Source: Thioalkalivibrio sp. (lineage in GTDB: Bacteria > Pseudomonadota > Gammaproteobacteria > Ectothiorhodospirales > Ectothiorhodospiraceae). Taken from it: a DNA stretch of 14,391 nucleotides. Below, piece by piece: positions 6,392 to 13,509 of this stretch. The stretch spans positions 1 to 14,391 of the forward strand of contig PWRV01000032.1 of NCBI GenBank assembly GCA_003563455.1, given 5' to 3'. Every line of letters starts with the position of its first letter. The stretch's first letter is position 1. A model generated the notes under the pieces. That model ran no database searches, had not been told where the DNA came from, and worked only from the letters and a program-made list of their open reading frames with translations. The translations under genes and the position numbers were made by a program.

Positions 6392-7186
6392 ATGCCTGAG
6401 CTCCCCGACGTGCAGGTTTTCAGGGAATATCTCGACGCGACATCGCTGCACCAGCGCATCGCCAGGGTCGACGTACGACACGAAAAGGTGTTGGGGGACG
6501 TGTCGGCGCAAGCGCTGCAGCGGCGGCTAACGGGCAGGACGCTGGAATCGACACGCCGGCACGGGAAACATTTGTTTGTCCGGGTGGGCGAAGACGGCTG
6601 GCTGGTCTTCCATTTCGGCATGACGGGTTACCCCGAATATGCGAAGACGAAGGAGCCCCCGGAGCACGCCCGGGTGGTCATCGCATTCGAGAACGGCTTC
6701 CATCTGGCCTACGTCAGTCAGCGCATGATCGGAAGACTCGACTGGACCGACGATCCCAGGGAATTCATCAGGCGGCATCGCCTGGGGATCGATGCCCTTG
6801 ACGACCGGCTCGATGCCGGGCGGTTTCGGGAACTGATCGGCCGAAAACGCGGGAGCATCAAGTCCGCCCTGATGAATCACGGAACCATTGCCGGTCTGGG
6901 GAACGTCTATACGGATGAGATCCTCTTTCAGGCGGAGGTGCACCCGCGAACAGCGGCTTCAGAGACCGACCAGTGGACGCTGACGCAGATTCACCGGCAG
7001 ATGCGACGGGTGCTTATCGTTTCGATCAAGTCCCGGGCGCAGCCGGAGCGAATGCCGGAAGACTTCCTCACTCCGCATCGAGGCGTCGAAGAAGCCACCT
7101 GCCCGCGTTGCGGCACTTCACTGGAAAAGGCGCGGGTTTCGGGCCGAACCGCATATTTCTGCCCGACCTGCCAGGCGATGCAATGA
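6392..7186 (+). CDS. Formamidopyrimidine-DNA glycosylase family protein (Fpg/MutM-like, variant capping region)
   Basis: Bifunctional DNA glycosylase/AP lyase excising oxidised bases. It has 264 residues. The start must be ATG 6392, with GGAGG at 6379-6383, because the catalytic proline has to follow the initiator Met: P2 and E3 in MPELPDV. Other landmarks are K59 in HGKHLFV, the intercalating M77 in HFGMTG, R111, N171 in AGLGNVYTDEILF, and a C-terminal zinc finger C237-x2-C240-x16-C257-x2-C260 with R252. Two deviations from classical MutM are visible. The wedge residue equivalent to E. coli F110 is I113 (RMIG instead of RRFG). The segment before the zinc finger (about 213-236) lacks the usual GGSTLRDF-type 8-oxoG capping loop and is shorter. 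Catalysis looks intact, but lesion preference may differ from 8-oxoG. It heads a tight cassette with polX and a ligase, 13 bases ahead of polX. Confidence 0.92.
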   Translation: MPELPDVQVFREYLDATSLHQRIARVDVRHEKVLGDVSAQALQRRLTGRTLESTRRHGKHLFVRVGEDGWLVFHFGMTGYPEYAKTKEPPEHARVVIAFENGFHLAYVSQRMIGRLDWTDDPREFIRRHRLGIDALDDRLDAGRFRELIGRKRGSIKSALMNHGTIAGLGNVYTDEILFQAEVHPRTAASETDQWTLTQIHRQMRRVLIVSIKSRAQPERMPEDFLTPHRGVEEATCPRCGTSLEKARVSGRTAYFCPTCQAMQ

Positions 7187-7199
7187 GCGGGAGAGAGCG

Positions 7200-8921
7200 A
7201 TGCCGATCCACAACAAGCAGGTGGCAGAGCAGTTCAATCGACTCGCCGATCTGCTCGAGATCCAGGGGGCAAACACCTTTCGTGTCCGCGCCTACCGCAA
7301 CGCCGCGCAAACGGTGGAATCATTGCCTCGCGATGCGCAGGAGATGCTGGAAGACGGCGAGGATCTTTCGGAATTGCCTGGTATCGGCGATGATCTTGCA
7401 GGCAAGATCAAGGAAATCGTCAATAACGGTGAACTGACGCTACTGAAGGAAACCGAGGAGGAGACCACCGCCGAGCTCGGTGAGATGATGAAGCTCCCCG
7501 GCGTCGGCCCCAAACGAGTTAAGGCTATCCACGATGCACTCGGCGTCGAGTCCATGGATCAGCTCAGGGCGGCCGCCGAGAACCATGAGATCCGCGAACT
7601 CGAAGGGTTCGGAAAGAAAACGGAAGACATGATCCTGCGGGAAATCGATCGCAGGAAGGACCACACAGAGCGCACGAAGCTGTCCGCCGTCGATCCCATC
7701 GCACGGTCACTGGAGAACCATCTCTCCGGGATCGACGGGGTGAAAAAGGTCGTCGTCGCGGGAAGCTATCGGCGACGGAAGGAAACGGTCGGTGACCTCG
7801 ACATCCTGATCACCTGCCGGAACGACTCCCCGGTGATGGATCGCTTTGTCGGCTATGACGAGGTCGAGGAGGTCGTGGAGCACGGAAAGACACGCTCGAT
7901 GGTGATCCTGCAGTCCGGGCTGCAGGTCGATCTGCGCGTCGTGCCCGAGGTCTGCTACGGCGCGGCGTTGTACTACTTCACGGGCTCCAAGGCGCACAAC
8001 ATCGCGGTGCGCAGAATCGCGCAGGGGAAGAAACTCAAGATCAACGAATACGGCGTGTTCCGGGGCGACGACCGAATCGCCGGGGCAACCGAAGAAGAGG
8101 TCTTCGAGGAGGTCGGGCTGCCGTTCATACCACCCGAACTCCGCGAGAACCGTGGCGAAGTGGAAGCCGCGAAGGCGGACAAGCTGCCGAAGCTGGTCCG
8201 GCTCGAGGACCTGCGGGGCAACCTGCATGCCCACACGAAGGACAGCGACGGAAAATACACACTCAGGGAAATGGCCGAGGCGGCGAAGAAATCCGGCCTC
8301 GAATACCTGGCCATCACCGATCACTCGAAGGCCGTTGCGGCGGTCAAGGGACTCGACGAGAAGCGGCTGCGGCAACAGATGGAAAGAATCGATGCGCTGA
8401 ACGACGAGCTGGGCGGCATTCGCATCCTCAAGGGGATCGAAGTGGACATCCTGGAGGACGGCTCGCTCGATCTCGACGACGACGTGTTGGGGGAACTGGA
8501 TCTCGTGGTCGGGTCCATCCACAGCAAGTTCGATCTTTCAAAGAAGAAGCAGACCGAGCGGGTGATTCGGGCCATGGACCATCCCAGCTTTCACATTCTG
8601 GGTCATCCGACGGGGCGTCTGATCAACGAGCGGGAAGCTTACGAAATCGATATGGAGAGGATCATGGACGCCGCACTGGAACGGGGGTGCTACATGGAGC
8701 TCAACGCACAGCCCGACCGCCTCGACCTCAACGATGCCCACTGCAAGCTGGCCCGGGAAAAGGGTCTGAAGGTGGCAATCTCGGTGGACGCGCACGCGAC
8801 GACCGACCTCGAATTCCTCCGCTTCGGGATCGATCAGGCACGCCGCGGCTGGCTGGAGGCAGACGACGTGCTGAACACCCGCAAATGGGGTGATCTGAAA
8901 AGGCTCCTGAAGAGGGACTGA
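7200..8921 (+). CDS. polX: DNA polymerase/3'-5' exonuclease PolX (family X polymerase with PHP domain)
   Basis: Repair polymerase filling short gaps, with PHP-domain 3'-5' exonuclease and AP/3'-end processing activities known for bacterial PolX. All domains are present in 573 residues, the normal length: an N-terminal 8-kDa-like HhH domain (about 1-80, ELPGIGDDLAGKI at 58-70), a second HhH (KLPGVGPKRVKAI, 98-110), and a palm with GSYRRRKETVGDLDIL (188-203). The metal-binding aspartates are D199, D201 and D244, followed by YYFTGSKAHNI (258-268). The PHP domain spans about 335-570 with NLHAHT (341-346), ITDHS (372-376), GIEVD (412-416), SIHS (439-442), GHPT (468-471) and SVDAH (528-532), so its metal ligands look complete. 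The ribosome site GGGAG (7189-7193) precedes ATG 7200. It lies 13 bases after the glycosylase and 5 before the ligase. The protein is rich in Asp/Glu. Confidence 0.96.
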   Translation: MPIHNKQVAEQFNRLADLLEIQGANTFRVRAYRNAAQTVESLPRDAQEMLEDGEDLSELPGIGDDLAGKIKEIVNNGELTLLKETEEETTAELGEMMKLPGVGPKRVKAIHDALGVESMDQLRAAAENHEIRELEGFGKKTEDMILREIDRRKDHTERTKLSAVDPIARSLENHLSGIDGVKKVVVAGSYRRRKETVGDLDILITCRNDSPVMDRFVGYDEVEEVVEHGKTRSMVILQSGLQVDLRVVPEVCYGAALYYFTGSKAHNIAVRRIAQGKKLKINEYGVFRGDDRIAGATEEEVFEEVGLPFIPPELRENRGEVEAAKADKLPKLVRLEDLRGNLHAHTKDSDGKYTLREMAEAAKKSGLEYLAITDHSKAVAAVKGLDEKRLRQQMERIDALNDELGGIRILKGIEVDILEDGSLDLDDDVLGELDLVVGSIHSKFDLSKKKQTERVIRAMDHPSFHILGHPTGRLINEREAYEIDMERIMDAALERGCYMELNAQPDRLDLNDAHCKLAREKGLKVAISVDAHATTDLEFLRFGIDQARRGWLEADDVLNTRKWGDLKRLLKRD

Positions 8922-8926
8922 CACCC

Positions 8927-10993
8927 ATGGCACGGAACCGGGATTTCAAGAAGAACCCGAGCACAAGATTCAAGGATGTGGATGATCTTGGCGAGCAGGA
9001 GGCCAAAGACGAGATCGAGGCGCTTCGCGAAGGCATCGAATTCCACGATCACCAGTATTACGTGAAGAATGATCCCGTAATCTCCGATTCGGTCTACGAC
9101 CGGCTGTTTCAGCGCCTGCAGGAGCTGGAAGAGGCCTTCCCCGAATACCGCTCGGAAAACTCCCCCACCCTTCGGGTCGGTGCCGCGCCAATGGACGCGT
9201 TGAACCGAGTCGAGCACACGGCACCGATGCTCAGCCTCCATGCCGCGCTCGAACGGGAGGAGTTCGACGAGTTTCACGACCTTGTCCGGCGTCACGCGAA
9301 CCGCGATCGGGCCGGCTACGTGCTGGAACCGAAGTTCGATGGCGTCTCGGTCGAGATCATCTACGAACAGGGCCACTTCAACAGGGGCTCGACCCGGGGT
9401 GACGGGTATCACGGCGAAGATATCTCGGCGAATCTCCGCACGATCGGCTCGGTCCCGTTGACACTGCAAACGCCGGAACAGTGCCCGTCGTTCCTGGCGG
9501 TGCGCGGAGAGGCGTTTCTGCCCCTCGAGGGATTTCAGCAGATGAACCGTGAACGAATCGAACGCGGCGACAAACCCTACGCAAACCCTCGCAATGCAAC
9601 CGGCGGGATCCTGCGACGGCTGGAATCGAAGGTCGTCGCCCGCTATCCGCTGGACGTCTTCTTCTATGACGTGCTCCGGGTCGAAGGCCGCGACTTCGAG
9701 ACGCACTGGGAGGAACTGCGGCAGCTGCGCGAGTGGGGCCTGAAAGTCAACCCCCACGTGGATCGGGCTTCCGGCAAGGAGGCCGTGGCCGCATACCACG
9801 AAAGGCTGGGGGAGAAACGCGAGGATCTTCCCTACGAGATCGACGGCATCGTGATCAAGGTGGACGACCGCGCGCTGAGGGAGAATCTGGGCACCCGACA
9901 CCGCAGCCCGCGCTGGGCGCTGGCATGGAAGTTCCCCTCCCGGGAGGAAGTGACCACCCTGGAGGAGATTGTCGTGCAGGTCGGCCGCACCGGCAAGCTG
10001 ACACCGGTCGCGTTGCTGCAACCCGCCGATGTCGGCGGCGTCACCGTGAGCCGGGCGACACTCCACAACGAGGGCGAGGCGCGCAGAAAGGACGTGCGTC
10101 CGGGCGACAGGGTGCGTATTGCCCGGGCCGGAGACGTGATACCCGAGGTCGTCGAGCGGGTTCCACAACGGGGCAGGAAGCGCGCGGAGGCCTTCCGAAT
10201 GCCGGCAAACTGCCCGGTCTGCGGCACGGCGATCGTTCGCGAGGGTGCATATCATGTCTGTCCGAACGGGTTGCGCTGCCCGCCGCAACTGATCGGCCGC
10301 ATCTTCCATTACGGGTCACGATCGGCGATGGACATCGACGGCCTTGGCGAGGAGACGGCCCGCGACCTGGTCGAGCAGGGGCTGGTGAACGATCTCGCAG
10401 ATCTCTACGCCCTCTCCGTCGACGACCTCATGCAGCTGGAGGGCGTGGCCGACAAGACCGCCAGGAATCTTCACGAGGCCATCCATGAGACGCGAAAACC
10501 GCGGCTCGACCGCTTCCTGTACGCCCTCGGTATCCGGCACGTTGGCGAGCGGGTCGCCACGATCCTTGCGCAGGAGCTCCAGAGTCTTGACCGCATGCGC
10601 AGGGCCAGCCTGGAGGACCTTCGGCGAATGCCCGACATCGGGCCGGAGATCGCGCGTAGCGTGCACACCTTTTTTCAGGAAGAGGAGAACGTGAAAGTCC
10701 TCAAGCGGATGCAACGCCGCGGCGTCGACGTTCAGGACATGCCCGCGAAGCCGAAACGGCAACCGCTTCAGGGCCGGAAATTCGTCTTCACCGGACGCCT
10801 TGAGGGCTACACCCGGAGCGAAGCGGAACAGGCGGTCGAACGGCTGGGCGGCCGCGCGACGTCGAGTGTCAGTGGAGAAACCGACTACGTGGTCGCCGGC
10901 GAAGACCCGGGCAGCAAGCTCGACGACGCACGGGCGGAGGGCATCGAGATCCTGGACGAGAAACGATTCGAGGAACTGCTTTCAGGATCCTGA
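8927..10993 (+). CDS. ligA: NAD+-dependent DNA ligase (LigA family, divergent)
   Basis: Seals 3'-OH/5'-phosphate nicks using NAD+. The 688 residues carry the whole LigA architecture. Domain Ia (HDHQYYVKNDPVISDSVYDRL, 40-60) binds NMN. The adenylation domain has catalytic K136 in LEPKFDG, FFYDV (245-249), EIDGIVIKVDD (304-314) and WKFPS (334-338). The OB fold has VGRTGKLTPVA (352-362) and RAGDVIPEVV (400-409). The zinc finger is C429-x2-C432-x12-C445-x5-C451. HhH repeats fill about 460-600, and the BRCT domain about 614-688. It differs from ordinary LigA in having an N-terminal extension of roughly 25 residues, KFDGVS in place of the usual KLDGLA, and MLSLHAAL where MLSLDNAF is typical. This suggests a repair-dedicated paralogue beside a standard replicative LigA elsewhere (inference). 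AGAGGG (8911-8916) precedes ATG 8927; it is last in the glycosylase-polX-ligase cassette. Confidence 0.94.
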   Translation: MARNRDFKKNPSTRFKDVDDLGEQEAKDEIEALREGIEFHDHQYYVKNDPVISDSVYDRLFQRLQELEEAFPEYRSENSPTLRVGAAPMDALNRVEHTAPMLSLHAALEREEFDEFHDLVRRHANRDRAGYVLEPKFDGVSVEIIYEQGHFNRGSTRGDGYHGEDISANLRTIGSVPLTLQTPEQCPSFLAVRGEAFLPLEGFQQMNRERIERGDKPYANPRNATGGILRRLESKVVARYPLDVFFYDVLRVEGRDFETHWEELRQLREWGLKVNPHVDRASGKEAVAAYHERLGEKREDLPYEIDGIVIKVDDRALRENLGTRHRSPRWALAWKFPSREEVTTLEEIVVQVGRTGKLTPVALLQPADVGGVTVSRATLHNEGEARRKDVRPGDRVRIARAGDVIPEVVERVPQRGRKRAEAFRMPANCPVCGTAIVREGAYHVCPNGLRCPPQLIGRIFHYGSRSAMDIDGLGEETARDLVEQGLVNDLADLYALSVDDLMQLEGVADKTARNLHEAIHETRKPRLDRFLYALGIRHVGERVATILAQELQSLDRMRRASLEDLRRMPDIGPEIARSVHTFFQEEENVKVLKRMQRRGVDVQDMPAKPKRQPLQGRKFVFTGRLEGYTRSEAEQAVERLGGRATSSVSGETDYVVAGEDPGSKLDDARAEGIEILDEKRFEELLSGS

Positions 10994-11027
10994 TCATCAC
11001 CGAACCTGGCCGCGTCGATTCAGCTGC

Positions 11028-11050
11028 CGTGGCCCGCCTAGTGGGCCATG
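11028..11050. terminator. Possible bidirectional terminator hairpin between ligase and EamA genes
   Basis: TGGCCC (11030-11035) and GGGCCA (11043-11048) pair around a 7-base loop. The stem extends by a G-T wobble and a C-G pair to 8 bp (11028-11050). It lies in the 59-base gap between the convergent ligase and transporter stops, where a terminator is expected. There is no clear T-run on either side, so intrinsic termination is uncertain. Confidence 0.35.
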
Positions 11051-11052
11051 CG

Positions 11053-11955
11053 TCACTCGGTGTCTCGATCCCGTTGGGGTACGGGTGGTGTCGCTCGGGA
11101 AGCGACGCTGAGCGCGGTCACCGTCACCAGGATCAGGACCATGCCAAGGACCTGCACGAGCGCCAGGCTCTCGTGCAGGATCACCACGCCGAACAGCGTT
11201 GCGGTAACCGGTTCGATCATCGCGACGATCGAGGCCACGGCCGGCGCGGTGGACCTGAGCCCATTGATATAGAACGCAAACGACAGGCCCGCCCCAAACA
11301 CGCCAAGTGCCGCGAACAGCGGCCAGTCCGTTGTGGTCAGTGCGGCCACCATCTGGGTGTTGTCCCCCGGGAGCATCAGGACGATGACCAGCACCCCGAA
11401 GGCAATCGTGAGGATCGCCTGCGGGCTGCCGTGCGAGCCGGCATACTTGAAGCCGAAGATGAACACCGCGTAGGACAGACCGGCCAGCAGGCCCGCGCTG
11501 GCACCGATAAGGGTGACGCCGCTCGCGCCAGTGTCGTAGATCTGGGTAAGCATCACGATGCCGACCATCACCAGCGCGATCGCCATCAGCTTGAGCACGG
11601 TGGGACTCTCGAGCTTCAGGGCGAAGGATACGAGGTAGACGAAAACCGGAGCGGTGTACATCAAGGTGGCCGCCACCGCTACGGTTCCGTTTGCGATGCT
11701 CACGAGGTAGAAGGAGAAGTTGCCTGCCACGCCCAGACCGGCCACGGCCGACCAGAACCACATCCGACCGCTCGCAAGCCCGCTGCCGTGGGGCCGCAGG
11801 GCAAGCCAGACGAGCACGAACAGCAGACCAATGGCACCCCGGTAGAACGAGACCACGAAGGGGTCCCAGCCCTCGGCCATCAGGATGCCGCCGATCCCGC
11901 CGGACAGCCCCCAGAAGAAGGCCGCCAGCACCACCAACCCCACACCCAGACCCAT
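11053..11955 (-). CDS. EamA/DMT-superfamily transporter (10-TM, RhaT/YdcZ-like drug/metabolite permease)
   Basis: A 300-residue inner-membrane permease with two homologous EamA halves (about 5-135 and 150-285) and ten predicted helices, the standard size. The first half has FFWGLSGGIGGILM followed by DPFVVSFYRG (31-40), and ends in VAVAATLMYTAPVFVYLVS. The second half mirrors this with the segment APAVASIVAMIEPVTATLFGVVILHE. Relatives export amino acids, purines or other metabolites; the substrate cannot be deduced here. The start is ATG 11955 (MGLGVGLVV), preceded on the minus strand by CAGGGGAA. It is 207 bases from the oxidoreductase gene upstream and has its own candidate promoter, so it is probably a separate unit. 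It converges on the ligase gene. The short polar C-terminal tail (ATPPVPQRDRDTE) is unremarkable. Confidence 0.92.
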   Translation of the reverse strand: MGLGVGLVVLAAFFWGLSGGIGGILMAEGWDPFVVSFYRGAIGLLFVLVWLALRPHGSGLASGRMWFWSAVAGLGVAGNFSFYLVSIANGTVAVAATLMYTAPVFVYLVSFALKLESPTVLKLMAIALVMVGIVMLTQIYDTGASGVTLIGASAGLLAGLSYAVFIFGFKYAGSHGSPQAILTIAFGVLVIVLMLPGDNTQMVAALTTTDWPLFAALGVFGAGLSFAFYINGLRSTAPAVASIVAMIEPVTATLFGVVILHESLALVQVLGMVLILVTVTALSVASRATPPVPQRDRDTE

Positions 11956-12062
11956 GAATGGTTCCCCTGCTTTGTCCGGAACCTGCCGCGAAAAGTAACG
12001 GAGCCTGGCTCGCCGACATGCGGAAAAGCGAACAGGATTCCCGGTGCGAGACCGAAACGCGG

Positions 12063-12091
12063 ATCATACAGAGATGCCGTGCGTTGGTGAA
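12063..12091 (-). promoter_or_regulatory. Sigma-70-type promoter for the EamA transporter gene
   Basis: On the minus strand, TTCACC (12091-12086, 4/6 match to TTGACA) and TATGAT (12068-12063, 5/6 match to TATAAT) are separated by exactly 17 bases. Transcription would begin near 12056, leaving a leader of about 100 bases before ATG 11955. This is the best promoter match I found by eye in the window. Confidence 0.55.
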
Positions 12092-12114
12092 AAGCGCACG
12101 GATGTAAGCACCGG

Positions 12115-12142
12115 AAAAGCTTGTCGTCCGTCTGCCGACGAC
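12115..12142 (-). terminator. Weak intrinsic-terminator candidate after the FAD oxidoreductase gene
   Basis: On the minus strand GTCGTC (12142-12137) and GACGAC (12128-12123) form a 6-bp stem around an 8-base loop. This is followed after four bases by TTTT (12118-12115). It lies about 20 bases past the oxidoreductase stop and before the EamA promoter, the right place to end the methyltransferase-oxidoreductase transcript. The stem is short and the T-run brief. Confidence 0.35.
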
Positions 12143-12162
12143 CGCCAGGCGCAGTGTCTTTC

Positions 12163-13506
12163 TCAGCCTCGCTTCACGGCTTTTTCGTAGAGGCCCGGGA
12201 ACCGGCCCTCCGGATCGCAGTCGAGCTTGAGTGACTGGTAGGTGTCGCGGTCCACTTCCGACCAGAAGGTCGCCTCGTCGTAGGTGCTGCGCGAGTACAG
12301 GCTTTTCTTCCCGCCGTGGCGGGCCACCATTGCCTCGACCCGCGCGTTGTAGTGGCCATCCGGCTCGCTGGAACGGACCCCATCCCAGAACCCGAAGTTA
12401 ATGTAGGGCGTGTCGGTGCGCAGTTCGAACAGGGAAAAGCGCCCGTCGGGAACCACGAACGGACAGATCCACACCGGGCGGATACCGATTTCGGCCTCGA
12501 ATTCAGCCAGAAAGGCTGCGGCATTGGCGACCGGGATATCGACATCCTGAATCACCGACTCGGTGCGCGGGCGCAGGATGGCAACCGCCTTCAGCGGCCA
12601 GCGGTGGCTTGCGCGCATGACCTTCTGGTAGGTGATGCTCGACAGACGCTTGCGGCCGAGCAGCAGCCGAACCGGCGCGAAGTGTGCGCCGACGTTCTTG
12701 CTGCACCAGAACCAGTCGGTGTCCCAGCGCCAAAGGTAGTCGTGGATCGTGAGGTAATCCTCCCGCCGCTCGCGCAGGCTGCGCCAGTACTGGCGCATCC
12801 AGGTGTAGTCACTCGCCGATGTCCCCGCGGGGAGCGACTCGACAAAATGGGCGCGGGTCAGCACGAAGTCCCCCGGGCCGAAGTAGACGCCCTCGAGGTA
12901 GGCGCAGGTCGGCCGGGCGCATTCTTCACGAATCCGGGCAAACAGCGCCTCGGGGTCATTGTGGCGGGTGTGTTCGATCCGCACGAACGGCGTGACCGGG
13001 ATCAGTCCGATGCGAACCCGCGTTGCATAGCCGAGACTGCCATAGGAGTTGGGGAAGCCGTAGAACAGATCCGGGCGCTGATCGGGGGAGCAGGTCAGCA
13101 CGCGACCGTCGGCCACGAGCACATCGAGTTCATGAACCGTGTGGTGGACCAACCCATAACGAAAGGCGCTCGACTCGATGCCGACGCCGGTCACCGCGCC
13201 GCCGACCGTGATGCTCTTGAGTTCCGGCACGATCGCCGGGGCGAGGCCGTACGGCAGGGTCGCATCGACCAGGTCGGCGTAGGGGGTCATGCCCTCGACC
13301 TCGGCGACTCCGGCAGCCGCGTCAACCTCGATCACGTGGTTGAACGCGGTCACGTCGAGTTCGATGCGCTCCTTTGCCTCGCGCGGGCGAAACAGGTTGC
13401 TGGTGCGCTTGCGCAGACGCACCCGCCCACGGGAATCCGCGAGCGCCCGGCCCAGGGCCTCCACGCGTGCACGGTGCGCAGACCACTCTTCAGCGGCGCG
13501 GCTCAT
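12163..13506 (-). CDS. FAD-binding oxidoreductase, DWARF1/DHCR24-like; probable TmsA/BfaA-type 10-methylene fatty acid reductase
   Basis: A 447-residue flavoprotein of the FAD_binding_4 (PCMH-type) superfamily. The N-terminal FAD domain (about 30-175) includes GRVRLRKRTSNLFRPR (27-42), FNHVIEVDAAAGVAEVEGMT (55-74), and PELKSITVGGAVTGVGIESS (94-113), followed by the YGLVHHTV segment (117-124). The C-terminal half is Trp/Tyr-rich (DYLWRWDTDWFWCS and others), as in DHCR24/DWARF1 C=C reductases. No signal peptide or membrane anchor is evident. It starts 3 bases after the methyltransferase stop, so the two are translationally coupled. A DHCR24-like oxidoreductase coupled to a Cfa-like methyltransferase is the arrangement of TmsA/TmsB (BfaA/BfaB), where the flavoprotein reduces the 10-methylene acyl chain to 10-methyl. 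Fold is confident; the specific reaction is inferred from pairing. It is not the amine-oxidase type (UfaD) flavoprotein of the furan fatty acid route. Confidence 0.88.
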   Translation of the reverse strand: MSRAAEEWSAHRARVEALGRALADSRGRVRLRKRTSNLFRPREAKERIELDVTAFNHVIEVDAAAGVAEVEGMTPYADLVDATLPYGLAPAIVPELKSITVGGAVTGVGIESSAFRYGLVHHTVHELDVLVADGRVLTCSPDQRPDLFYGFPNSYGSLGYATRVRIGLIPVTPFVRIEHTRHNDPEALFARIREECARPTCAYLEGVYFGPGDFVLTRAHFVESLPAGTSASDYTWMRQYWRSLRERREDYLTIHDYLWRWDTDWFWCSKNVGAHFAPVRLLLGRKRLSSITYQKVMRASHRWPLKAVAILRPRTESVIQDVDIPVANAAAFLAEFEAEIGIRPVWICPFVVPDGRFSLFELRTDTPYINFGFWDGVRSSEPDGHYNARVEAMVARHGGKKSLYSRSTYDEATFWSEVDRDTYQSLKLDCDPEGRFPGLYEKAVKRG

Positions 13507-13509
13507 CGG

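Noticed and set aside
6262..6621. N-terminal extension of the Lrp/AsnC regulator
   Set aside because: The family match begins exactly at ATG 6261; the extension would overlap the glycosylase gene antisense and has no similarity to any regulator domain.
7707..8522. 271-codon minus-strand frame within polX
   Set aside because: Antisense shadow of the conserved palm and PHP domains; no ribosome site or homology seen.
8834..10309. 491-codon minus-strand frame antisense to the ligase
   Set aside because: No recognisable motifs; mirrors codon bias of the real ligase gene, and adjacent gene spacing leaves no room for its expression signals.
6392..10993. Repair cassette as an anti-phage defence system
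   Set aside because: No nuclease effector, helicase, sensor or mobile-element context; the three proteins fit ordinary base-excision repair.
10997..12067. 356-codon minus-strand and 353-codon plus-strand (11029-12090) frames over the EamA gene
   Set aside because: The 300-residue hydrophobic two-repeat EamA frame explains the region; the competing frames are polar, Gly/Arg- or His/Gln-rich and without motifs.
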